Assembly: GCF_004216715.1 (NCBI RefSeq) | Contig: NZ_SGXG01000001.1 | Location: forward strand, 1,674,001-1,738,000 | DNA: 64,000 bases | Direction: 5' to 3' | DNA from: Cecembia calidifontis | GTDB taxonomy: Bacteria; Bacteroidota; Bacteroidia; Cytophagales; Cyclobacteriaceae | In this document: piece after piece, positions 53,801 to 60,588 of the stretch | Numbering within the stretch: position 1 is the first letter of the stretch | Layout of the letters: every line of letters begins with the position of its first letter | Notes under the pieces: generated by a model | Databases searched by the model: none | Seen by the model: the letters and a program-made list of their open reading frames with translations, nothing else | Told to the model about the DNA's origin: nothing | Position numbers and translations under genes: made by a program

Positions 53801-54097
53801 GAAGGACAGTTCAGTCCTCTCAGGGATTTTGTGGTGTTTTCCTCAGGAGGCAGTACCTATGTATTGGGAGTGGGGAATTTTTCCGGTTTCAGGACAGATT
53901 ACGGAAAGAAAATGGCCCAGCCAATTGTATTGTTCAGATGGGCAGAGGATGGATTTATTCATGAGCCATTGGGTTTTGACGCCAAAGATTTCTGGGGGGA
54001 ATACAGAGGCATTAGGCAAATTGTGATTAATGGGAATGAGTATTTGGTCGCTGTTAGGAACAATCACAAGCCTGTTTTTTTTAAAGTAAAATCATGA
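50834..54097 (+). CDS. FG-GAP/VCBS-repeat surface lipoprotein with ASPIC/UnbV domain (paralogue 3)
   Basis: 1087 aa. Short lipoprotein signal (FYIFLLVFIGGVAC, Cys17) starting at the ATGA overlap with paralogue 2. About 12 FG-GAP/VCBS calcium loops (GDINNDGLVD, ADVNGDGFLD, FDYDNDGDLD, VDLNGDGYLD), with one loop degenerate (HDITGDEEKE). The ASPIC/UnbV segment is intact (GIGAQVWVMAAGETYHQVLSTSRGFQSGTSTVLTFGLGKAEEIEVVYVDWG). The C-terminus differs from paralogues 1 and 2 (KEPLGLLEKEQIAQANIKKAEEFRSFF), indicating a divergent binding face. A 173-base gap with a hairpin precedes the haloperoxidase-like gene. Confidence 0.9.
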   Translation: MRGFYIFLLVFIGGVACSKPKKESLFTLLSSEVTGIDFSNNLISSEEMNILEYLYFYNGGGVALGDINNDGLVDIYFSSNQGENKLYLNKGNFQFEDITASAGVSGEGGWSTGVTMADVNGDGFLDIYVCQVGDYKGLTGKNKLYINNGDLTFSEQAADYGIDFVGFSTHAVFFDYDNDGDLDLYLLNHSIKKPEVFSHADSKFTNQDEKGGDKLFKSLVSQGELRMVEVTQEAGILSSSLGFGLGVGIADVNRDGWMDLYVSNDFTEDDYLYINQGDGTFKESLREYIENTSRYSMGNDLADINNDGLTDIFTTDMLPQDPEIWMKSVGEDKQEVFDVKKRLGYGDQYVRNHLQLNRGDGKFSEIGLLTRTYATDWSWSPLIFDMDNDGFKDIHVTNGIVKRPNDLDFIQYSQEPTPGLTEKEIQKRQIDMLPTVKLSNVVFQNKGNLEFEQVAKHWGLDQLSYSNGSAYADLDNDGDLDLVINNTDQPAFIYRNNSERLGHHFVQFELKGDRANLNGIGAQVWVMAAGETYHQVLSTSRGFQSGTSTVLTFGLGKAEEIEVVYVDWGAEEVENYGSLGINQRHQLVKGQGEKSELPKGKVSHVLEIVDLGLDWEHEENLEIDEFRREYLMPRRYGMEGPALAVGDINGDGLDDIYLGGAKGQAAAIYLQQQGGSFLRLENPMFEQLKMAEDVVAEFVDLNGDGYLDLYVGSGGNEFLSGEIFNFDRVFLNDGKGNLRFSMNSLPPIGENTSTVAFHDVNGDGAMDIFVGSSVVTGNYGAVPKSYLLINDGNGRFKDMTSQYFGEDFRPGMVQKSLWHDITGDEEKELLIAGEWMPVRAFQKQSDGSFKEIMPLAPSGWYYGMEVFSHGGEDKGILLGNLGLNTKLKASEKESVQLYHGDFDGNGQEDPLVFHYMEGYLVPFASRDDLIRQIPGLKRRHESYVRYAQVKEPLGLLEKEQIAQANIKKAEEFRSFFIPFGKNQYIPLPIEGQFSPLRDFVVFSSGGSTYVLGVGNFSGFRTDYGKKMAQPIVLFRWAEDGFIHEPLGFDAKDFWGEYRGIRQIVINGNEYLVAVRNNHKPVFFKVKS

Positions 54098-54144
54098 AGA
54101 GGTAAGGTTAAATTATGTCAAAAATCATAGAATTAAACTCCCGG

Positions 54145-54171
54145 AAAAATCAATAATTGTTTGATTTTTCA
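54145..54171 (+). terminator. A/U-rich hairpin after VCBS gene 3
   Basis: Perfect 10-bp stem gaaaaatcaa / ttgatttttc around a 7-base loop; the descending arm is T-rich. It lies 48 bases after the stop codon. A weak terminator is plausible, which would partly separate the haloperoxidase-like gene. Confidence 0.45.
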
Positions 54172-54270
54172 TAGTTTTGATATGGAAAAAACCACACCCG
54201 AACATCCAGATTCTACTTAATGTCAGGAATTTGTTAAATTTGAAGAAGTTAAGCTGAGTAATTGCCGAGA

Positions 54271-55620
54271 ATGATGCGTACCATTAGAAGTTTAATCCTG
54301 GCCATAGTGTTGTTGGTAGGATTTGCCTGCCAGGAAAACCAGGACTATCAAGATATAATCACCAATGGGGATTACCAGATAGCCGCCCAATTGAAATTGA
54401 CAGATGTCATCATCCATGACATCTTTTCGCCCCCTGTAGCCAGTAGGATTTATGCCTATCCATCTATTGCAGCTTTTGAAGTAGTTGCTTTGGCAGACCC
54501 TTCTTACACCTCATTAATGGGGCAATTGAATGGTTTTGAGAAAAAGGACTTCGACACTGAAGGTGAGATTTATTATCCACTTGCGGCATTGGCGGCCTAC
54601 TACAAAGTGGGTACTGCCATGATTTTTTCGGAAGCATTGGTGCAGGAGCACAAGGAAAGGGCTTTTCAGGAAATCAGGAAAAAGGGAGTTCCTAAAAAAG
54701 TGTTTGAAAGGTCAGTAGCTTTGGGTGAGGAAGTAGCTGCCCATGTGATCGCCTATGCCAGAAAAGACAATTACCACGAAAGCAGGTCATTTGAAAAATA
54801 TACTGTGACCAATGAGCCTTTTTCCTGGCAGCCTACACCTCCGGCCTACATGGAAGGAATAGAGCCTCATTGGAATAAAATCAGGCCTTTTGTTTTGGAA
54901 CGTGCCAATCAGTTCCAATCTCCCCCACCGACGGAATTTTCTACGGATGTGAATAGTCAGTTCTACAAAGAAGCTGAGCAAGTTTTCAACACGGTGAAAA
55001 ACTTGACCAAAGAGCAGAAGGATATAGCTTATTTTTGGGACTGCAATCCTTATAAAGTCAATGTTAAAGGCCATGTGATGTTTGCGGAAAAGAAAATTAC
55101 CCCAGGCGGACATTGGATGGGAATTGCAGCGATTGCTTCAAAAGCAGCAGATCAGGACTGGAAAGGAACGGCTGAAACCCTCGCCTACACCAGTATTTCC
55201 ATATTTGATGCCTTTATTGCCTGTTGGGACGAAAAGTATAGGAGCCGATTGATCAGGCCTGAAACCTACATCAACAAATATATCGATGAGGAGTGGTTGC
55301 CCCTGCTTCAAACTCCGCCTTTTCCTGAGCATACTAGTGGACATAGTGTGGCTTCCAATGCGGCCTCAGAAGCACTTACGAAGTTGTTTGGAGAACCCTT
55401 TTACATTTATGATTCCACTGAAGTGGCTTATGGACTTCCGATCAGGGAATTTAATTCCTTTAGGGAAGCTGCAGACGAGGCAGCTATAAGTAGGTTATAT
55501 GGAGGGATTCATTTTATGCCAGCTATAGTTTATGGGTCCGAGAAGGGCAAAAGACTGGGGCAATATCTAAATGAAAAAATCAATACCAGAGGGGATAACA
55601 TAGCCCATAAAAAAGAGTAA
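54271..55620 (+). CDS. Vanadium-dependent haloperoxidase / PAP2-superfamily lipoprotein
   Basis: 449 aa from ATG 54271 (or the adjacent ATG 54274); the frame begins 9 bases earlier with TTG. A lipoprotein signal ends at LLVGFAC. The three vanadate/phosphate-binding motifs are complete: K-x6-RP (KYRSRLIRP), SGH (PFPEHTSGHSV) and SR-x5-H (SRLYGGIH). This arrangement matches bacterial vanadium-dependent haloperoxidase-like proteins, which oxidise halides with hydrogen peroxide; PAP2 phosphatases share the fold, so phosphatase activity remains possible. As a surface or periplasmic lipoprotein at the end of a SusCD/VCBS cluster, it probably modifies the imported or bound compound. Confidence 0.88.
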   Translation: MMRTIRSLILAIVLLVGFACQENQDYQDIITNGDYQIAAQLKLTDVIIHDIFSPPVASRIYAYPSIAAFEVVALADPSYTSLMGQLNGFEKKDFDTEGEIYYPLAALAAYYKVGTAMIFSEALVQEHKERAFQEIRKKGVPKKVFERSVALGEEVAAHVIAYARKDNYHESRSFEKYTVTNEPFSWQPTPPAYMEGIEPHWNKIRPFVLERANQFQSPPPTEFSTDVNSQFYKEAEQVFNTVKNLTKEQKDIAYFWDCNPYKVNVKGHVMFAEKKITPGGHWMGIAAIASKAADQDWKGTAETLAYTSISIFDAFIACWDEKYRSRLIRPETYINKYIDEEWLPLLQTPPFPEHTSGHSVASNAASEALTKLFGEPFYIYDSTEVAYGLPIREFNSFREAADEAAISRLYGGIHFMPAIVYGSEKGKRLGQYLNEKINTRGDNIAHKKE

Positions 55621-55641
55621 AGACTTATTTTTACCTGTTTT

Positions 55642-55680
55642 AAAGACCTGCCAACGAAACTTAAGCTGGCAGGTCTTTTC
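55642..55680 (+). terminator. Terminator of the haloperoxidase-like gene
   Basis: Perfect 12-bp stem aaagacctgcca (55642-55653) / tggcaggtcttt (55667-55678), 13-base loop, followed by T-rich sequence. It closes the SusCD-VCBS-haloperoxidase locus. Confidence 0.82.
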
Positions 55681-55691
55681 ATTTATTTCCC

Positions 55692-55699
55692 TATTTTTG
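55692..55699 (+). promoter_or_regulatory. Putative -7 box of rsmG
   Basis: TATTTTTG matches TAnnTTTG and is 19 bases before the rsmG ATG. The -33 element is weak (tctttt region inside the preceding terminator), so the assignment is tentative. Confidence 0.35.
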
Positions 55700-55718
55700 C
55701 GAGAAAGAAACAGATTCC

Positions 55719-56351
55719 ATGGATATTATACTGAAGTACTTTCCGGATCTAACTGAAGACCAAAAAAATAAATTTGCCAGACTCAAGCCCCTCTATGAGG
55801 AGTGGAACGAGAAGATCAACGTGATCAGTAGGAAGGATATGGAGCATTTTTATGAAAGGCATGTGCTGCATTCCCTGGGTATTGCCAAGGTGATGGAGTT
55901 TCAGCCGGGCACCAAGGTCCTGGATATCGGAACCGGTGGTGGATTCCCCGGGATTCCTTTGGCCATCCTGTTTCCTGATTGCCATTTTCATTTGGTGGAT
56001 TCTATTGGGAAAAAGATCACAGTTGTTAAGGAAGTAGCCAAAGCTTTGAAGCTATCCAATGTAGAAGCCCAGCAGACAAGGGCAGAAGATTTGGTCCGTA
56101 AATATGATTTTATCGTAAGCAGGGCGGTGACCCGATTTGCCAATTTTTATCCCTGGGTCAAAGGAAAATTCAGGAAAGAGGACTTCAATGAATTCCCCAA
56201 TGGCATCTTTTTATTGAAGGGAGGGGATGTGGACGAGGAAATGGAAGAGAGGCCTGTAAGTTATGTGACCTACCATTTGGACGATTACTTCAAGGAAGAA
56301 TTTTTTGATACCAAAAAAGTGGTGTATGTGCCTTGGGAGGGGAAAAGGTGA
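55719..56351 (+). CDS. rsmG: 16S rRNA (guanine(527)-N7)-methyltransferase RsmG
   Basis: 210 aa, normal family length. The N-terminal KFARLKPLYEEWNEKINVISRKDMEHFYERHVLHSLGIAKV segment and SAM-binding VLDIGTGGGFPGIPLAILFPDCHFHLVDSIGKKITVV, followed by FIVSRAVTRFANFYPWV, are diagnostic. It methylates G527 of 16S rRNA; loss gives low-level streptomycin resistance. It is monocistronic, flanked by a terminator upstream and a purine-rich intergenic region downstream. Confidence 0.96.
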   Translation: MDIILKYFPDLTEDQKNKFARLKPLYEEWNEKINVISRKDMEHFYERHVLHSLGIAKVMEFQPGTKVLDIGTGGGFPGIPLAILFPDCHFHLVDSIGKKITVVKEVAKALKLSNVEAQQTRAEDLVRKYDFIVSRAVTRFANFYPWVKGKFRKEDFNEFPNGIFLLKGGDVDEEMEERPVSYVTYHLDDYFKEEFFDTKKVVYVPWEGKR

Positions 56352-56521
56352 TGCTGTGAAGCGAGAGGCTAGAAATTAGACATAAGACACAAGACGGGAG
56401 AAACAGGAAATGAGAGTCAAATGAGTGAAGTGAGAGGTTAGACTAAGAGACGAGAGACAAGAAGCAAGAATTTCGGAGTGAGGAAGTCGGATTTCGGAAA
56501 GGGCTTCTCGAAATCCACCTT
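56352..56521. repeat. Degenerate purine-rich low-complexity repeat between rsmG and glpF
   Basis: About 150 bases of A/G-rich irregular repeats (agagacgagagacaagaagcaaga-type units) end in copies of tttcgga (gaatttcggagtg..., gatttcggaaagg). There is no coding potential. The same style recurs with opposite strand bias at 27040-27120 and in the 23060-23170 intergenic region (ttccgaaatctg, ttccgaaatccgaaatt). Origin unknown. Confidence 0.55.
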
Positions 56522-57268
56522 TCAGACCATCCCCCCAACTCCCAAAAGCAAATAAATGCCCGCAGCTATGGCAGCACCAAGAATGGGCCCCAATACCGGC
56601 ACCCAGCTGTAGCCCCAGTCACTGCTGCCCTTGCCTTTGATGGGTAGGATTTGGTGCATCAGTCTTGGTCCAAAGTCCCTTGCAGGGTTGATGGCATAGC
56701 CGGTAGTACCACCCATGCTAAGACCGATCACCCAGACCAAAAATGCCACCGGCAGAGCGCCAAGGGAACCCAAGCCAATCGGGGTATCATTTCCGTCCTG
56801 TATGACAGGTTCTGTTGAATATAAAATTACAATGATTAATACAGAAGTACCTACAATCTCTGAAATAAGGTTGGAGGGTAAATTACGGATCGCCGGAGCA
56901 GTTCCAAATGGAGCAAACTTCAATTCTTTATCATCCGTGGCATCAAAATGATCTTTATACACCAACCAGGCGATTCCTGAACCGAACATAGCACCTAAAA
57001 TCTGGGCGAATACATAACTGGGGACATCGGCCCAAGGGAAATCTCCCGTAATGGCCAAAGCGATGCTGACTGCAGGATTCAGGTGTGCTCCACTATATGG
57101 ATCGGCTACCACTACACCAATAAACACACCCAAGGCCCAAGCTGTAGTGATCACGATCCATCCACTGCCATTTCCTTTGGTTCCGTTTAAGACAACATTT
57201 GCCACCACTCCCGAACCCATTGCCAAGAGAAGAGAGGTACCCACAAATTCTGCTACAAATACATCCAT
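56522..57268 (-). CDS. glpF: Glycerol facilitator / aquaglyceroporin
   Basis: 248 aa MIP family channel with six membrane spans. Both selectivity motifs are present: HLNPAVSIAL and INPARDFGPRL. The Asp immediately after the second NPAR is the usual mark of glycerol-conducting GlpF rather than water-only AqpZ. It admits glycerol across the inner membrane by facilitated diffusion. Its ATG overlaps the glpK stop by one base (TAATG), so it is translated from the glpK message. Confidence 0.94.
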   Translation of the reverse strand: MDVFVAEFVGTSLLLAMGSGVVANVVLNGTKGNGSGWIVITTAWALGVFIGVVVADPYSGAHLNPAVSIALAITGDFPWADVPSYVFAQILGAMFGSGIAWLVYKDHFDATDDKELKFAPFGTAPAIRNLPSNLISEIVGTSVLIIVILYSTEPVIQDGNDTPIGLGSLGALPVAFLVWVIGLSMGGTTGYAINPARDFGPRLMHQILPIKGKGSSDWGYSWVPVLGPILGAAIAAGIYLLLGVGGMV

Positions 57269-58758
57269 TATTCTACCCAGTTTTTAGAACGTTCAACTGC
57301 CTTATGCCAAAAATGTAAAAATTTTTCTGCTTTTTCAGCATCCATTTGTGGCTCAAAGCTTTTATCCGCTTGCCAAAGGGTCTTCAGCTCTCCTTCATCT
57401 TTCCAGAATCCCACGGCAAGGCCTGCTAAGAATGCCGCTCCCAAGGCGGTGGTCTCTATGATTTTTGGTCGTTGGATCCTGCAGCCCAGGATATCGGCCT
57501 GGAACTGCATGAGAAAATTATTGGCTGTAGCCCCGCCATCCACCCTGAGTTCCTTGGTAGGTTCTCCACTGTCCTTTTCCATGGCTTTGATCACATCATA
57601 GACCTGATAGGCTATGGATTCAAGCGCTGCCCTGGTCATGTGGGCTATCGTAGTGCCTCTGGTGATCCCAAAAAAAGCTCCCCTGGCATTTTGGTCCCAA
57701 TGCGGTGCTCCCAATCCAGCCAAAGCCGGAACAAAGTAAACCCCGTCGTTGTCTTCCAGGCTTACGGCCAGTTTTTCGCTTTCCTTGGCATGGCTAAAAA
57801 ATTCAATTCCGTCCCGCAACCACTGGATCGCAGCTCCTCCAATAAATACCGAACCTTCCAGCGCATAATGCACTTTTCCATTAATTTCCCAGGCGATGGT
57901 AGTCAATAACTGGTTATTGGACTTGACGGGTTTTTCACCTGTGTTCATTACCAAAAAGCAACCTGTCCCATAAGTGGTTTTGGCCATTCCGGGCTGGGTA
58001 CAGAGTTGGCCAAATAATGCGGCTTGCTGATCTCCTGCAATTCCCGCAATAGGGATTCTGTGGGACAGGATATCTCCGGCAGTACTTCCATATATTTCTG
58101 AGGAGGATTTTACTTCGGGTAGAATGGATGAAGGTATATCAAAAAGCTCCAATAACTCTTGGTCCCATTGTTTTTCATGGATATTGTACAGCATGGTCCT
58201 GCTGGCATTGCTGATGTCAGTGACGTGGATTTGACCGGCACTGAGTTTCCAGACCAACCAGCTGTCAACGGTACCAAAGGCCAAGTCCCCATTTTGCGCT
58301 TTTTCCCGTGCACCTTCCACATGGTCCAGGATCCATTTGATTTTGGTGGCTGAGAAGTAGGCATCCAATACCAATCCGGTTTTTTCAGCTATCATGGTTG
58401 ACTTCCCTTCAGATTTCAGTTGGTCACAATAAGATGAGGTCCTTCTGTCTTGCCATACAATGGCATTGTAGATGGCTTTTCCTGTTTTCCTGTCCCAGAC
58501 TATGGTGGTTTCCCGTTGGTTGGTAATTCCTATGGCTGCTAAATCCCCGGCTTTGATCCCATGATTGGCCAGGGCTTCTATCATTACAGATGATTGGCTG
58601 GACCAGATTTCCTGAGGATCATGTTCCACCCATCCTGATTTGGGGAAATGTTGCTTGAAATCCTTTTGTTCCACAGAAACAATCTGACCTGTTTTATCAA
58701 AAACTATAGCTCTGGAACTGGTAGTGCCCTGGTCAAGGGACAAGATATATTGGGACAT
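57268..58758 (-). CDS. glpK: Glycerol kinase
   Basis: 496 aa FGGY kinase, full length. The N-terminal ATP-site motif LSLDQGTTSSRAIVFDKTG, acceptor region QDRRTSSYCDQL, GTGCFLVMNTGEKPVKS, ALEGSVFIGGAAIQWLRDG and C-terminal GGATANNFLMQFQADIL are classical GlpK sequences. It phosphorylates glycerol to sn-glycerol 3-phosphate, trapping the glycerol admitted by GlpF. The product is oxidised by GlpD, encoded just upstream. The region before its ATG contains a regular array of GAAATA elements, a likely operator of the adjacent DeoR-type regulator. Confidence 0.97.
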   Translation of the reverse strand: MSQYILSLDQGTTSSRAIVFDKTGQIVSVEQKDFKQHFPKSGWVEHDPQEIWSSQSSVMIEALANHGIKAGDLAAIGITNQRETTIVWDRKTGKAIYNAIVWQDRRTSSYCDQLKSEGKSTMIAEKTGLVLDAYFSATKIKWILDHVEGAREKAQNGDLAFGTVDSWLVWKLSAGQIHVTDISNASRTMLYNIHEKQWDQELLELFDIPSSILPEVKSSSEIYGSTAGDILSHRIPIAGIAGDQQAALFGQLCTQPGMAKTTYGTGCFLVMNTGEKPVKSNNQLLTTIAWEINGKVHYALEGSVFIGGAAIQWLRDGIEFFSHAKESEKLAVSLEDNDGVYFVPALAGLGAPHWDQNARGAFFGITRGTTIAHMTRAALESIAYQVYDVIKAMEKDSGEPTKELRVDGGATANNFLMQFQADILGCRIQRPKIIETTALGAAFLAGLAVGFWKDEGELKTLWQADKSFEPQMDAEKAEKFLHFWHKAVERSKNWVE

Positions 58759-58811
58759 TGGTTAATTGGTTAATTCAGTGATTGGTTAAATGGGTTTTTG
58801 GTTCTCCTATG

Positions 58812-58905
58812 GAAATATTGTAGAAATATGCTTGAAATACAATTGAAATATTGATTTAGTGCATATTTCTAAGTGTTTCGATGAAGATATATTTCTATCT
58901 ATTTC
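58812..58905. promoter_or_regulatory. Phased GAAATA/TATTTC array, candidate GlpR operator upstream of glpK
   Basis: GAAATA begins at 58812, 58823, 58834 and 58845, an exact 11-base period. The complement TATTTC/TGTTTC follows at 58864, 58874, 58890 and 58900. The array spans the glpD stop to glpK intergenic region. DeoR-family repressors of sugar/glycerol operons often bind arrays of TTTC-type half-sites at about one helical turn, so the divergent regulator at 60589 is the natural candidate ligand. Confidence 0.6.
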
Positions 58906-60461
58906 AAGATATATTTATTTGCCAATTTTTGAAAATCTTCCAGTTCCGCGGCCATCCATTTTTCATCTTTCCTTAGTTCTTGGGCCATCAATTCGGCCAC
59001 TTTTGGGGCCATTTCCAGTGCTGCCCGGGCATCTAGAAGCAAAACCCGCATTCTTCGGCTGAGGATGTCTTCCACTTTCATGGCCATTTCATGTCTTGTG
59101 CTCCAGACCACTTCTGCCTGAGTATAGGGGTAGTCGGGATGTAGTTTGTGGCCTAATTCGGGATTGTCCCGAATCATTTTTTGGATGAATAGGGCATCTG
59201 AGCCATAGCCTTTCCAGTGTCCGTTTTCTGGTGCTGTTGTAAATCCGTGGAAACGGATTTCTGCGGAGGTAGAAGGGGCAAGGGATTCTCCTGTGATATT
59301 TGTGAACTCTTTAACCGTATCTTCCCCCATTTTCCTGAAAGTTGTCCATTTGCCTCCTGTGATAGAGACCAATTTGCTTTTAGAAATGATCACTTTATGA
59401 GAACGTGAAATTTCCTTGGTTTTGGTACTCCCTTCTTTTGGTGCGGCCAAAGGGCGTAAGCCTGCAAAAACAGACTTCACATCTTTTCTGTTTGGGGATT
59501 TGGTGAGATAGGCTCCGGCAGTTTCCAAAATGAAATCCACTTCTTTACTCAGGGCTTCCGGTTCCAGTTTGGCTTTTTCCCTCAAGGTGTCGGTAGTGCC
59601 CACAACAAGTTTTCCCAGCCACGGAACAGCAAATAAGACCCTCCCGTCAGAGGTCTTGGGGATCATCAGCGCATCATTACCTCCAAGGAAACTCTGCTCT
59701 AAAACCAAATGGATTCCCTGGGAAGGTTGGATGCTCTTGGGGGCATCCGGCTGGTCCATCTGCAGAATTTTGTCAGCAAAAACACCTGTAGCATTGACGA
59801 CCATTTTTGCCTCAATTTTGTATTTACTTTTATCGAGCTCATCACGAACGAGTATTCCCTTGATTTGGCCATTTTGGTCCTTGAGAAGGTCAATCACCTG
59901 CATGTAGTTCACCAGGCAGCCTCCCAAATCATGACAGGTCAGGGCGATACTCAAGGCCAATCGGGCATCATCAAATTGGCCATCATGGTAAACCACCCCG
60001 CCTTTCAGTCCCTCTTGCTTAATTTGTGGCAACCTTTGAATGGTTTCTTCCCTGGAGATAAATTTGGATTTACCAAGCCTAAGACGGCCTGCCATCCAAT
60101 CGTAAATTTTCAAACCGATACTGTATTGGAGTCTGTCGAAGAATGTATATATAGGGATAATAAAAGGCTGATTGTAGGTGAGGTGCGGGGCATTTTGTAA
60201 TAACCTTCCCCTTTCCTTCAGCGCTTCAAAAACCAACGCAATATCTCCTTGGGCCAGGTACCTCACTCCTCCATGCACCAATTTGGTACTGCGGCTTGAT
60301 GTGCCTTTGGCAAAATCTGCCTTTTCCACCAATACTACGGACAGTCCTCTTGACAAAGCATCCAAGGCAACTCCTAATCCTGAAGCCCCACCGCCTATAA
60401 CAGCGATGTCCCACACTTTTCCTTTCTCATTGATTTGCTTTAGGTTTGTTTTCCTATCCAT
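58899..60461 (-). CDS. glpD: FAD-dependent glycerol-3-phosphate dehydrogenase
   Basis: 520 aa from ATG 60461 (MDRKTN); an in-frame extension upstream is Lys/Leu-rich shadow sequence. FAD Rossmann motif VIGGGASGLGVALDALSRG, then LVEKADFAKGTSSRSTKLVHGGVRYLAQGD and the dehydrogenase segments GDALMIPKTSDGRVLFAVPWLGKLVVGTTDT and SVFAGLRPLAAP define GlpD. It oxidises glycerol 3-phosphate to dihydroxyacetone phosphate at the membrane and feeds electrons to quinone. It is 140 bases from glpK on the same strand and divergent from the DeoR-type regulator. Confidence 0.95.
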   Translation of the reverse strand: MDRKTNLKQINEKGKVWDIAVIGGGASGLGVALDALSRGLSVVLVEKADFAKGTSSRSTKLVHGGVRYLAQGDIALVFEALKERGRLLQNAPHLTYNQPFIIPIYTFFDRLQYSIGLKIYDWMAGRLRLGKSKFISREETIQRLPQIKQEGLKGGVVYHDGQFDDARLALSIALTCHDLGGCLVNYMQVIDLLKDQNGQIKGILVRDELDKSKYKIEAKMVVNATGVFADKILQMDQPDAPKSIQPSQGIHLVLEQSFLGGNDALMIPKTSDGRVLFAVPWLGKLVVGTTDTLREKAKLEPEALSKEVDFILETAGAYLTKSPNRKDVKSVFAGLRPLAAPKEGSTKTKEISRSHKVIISKSKLVSITGGKWTTFRKMGEDTVKEFTNITGESLAPSTSAEIRFHGFTTAPENGHWKGYGSDALFIQKMIRDNPELGHKLHPDYPYTQAEVVWSTRHEMAMKVEDILSRRMRVLLLDARAALEMAPKVAELMAQELRKDEKWMAAELEDFQKLANKYILK

Positions 60462-60486
60462 TCTTGCTTCATTTTTTTTCAAAAGT

Positions 60487-60548
60487 AACAAAAAGAGAAA
60501 CAAAAAGAAATAAAAGATAATAAAAAGGAGTCTTTAGAGTTTCTTTTC
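60487..60548. promoter_or_regulatory. Divergent glpD/regulator control region with repeated GAAA motifs
   Basis: The 127-base divergent gap contains a 12-base direct repeat (aacaaaaagag at 60487 and 60499), GAAAC/GAAATA steps 10 bases apart (60497 and 60507), and GTTTC-TTTTC on the other side (60539-60548). The motifs resemble the GAAATA array at glpK, so the same repressor may act here. Confidence 0.45.
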
Positions 60549-60588
60549 CTGATTATTTGATGTAGTTTTGTGGAAAAAGGAAACTTCC

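Noticed and set aside
43353..54097. Tandem DNA repeats or CRISPR-like structure within the VCBS genes
   Set aside because: The repetition is at protein level (DxDxDG loops) with variable spacing and codons, not nucleotide-level repeats with spacers.
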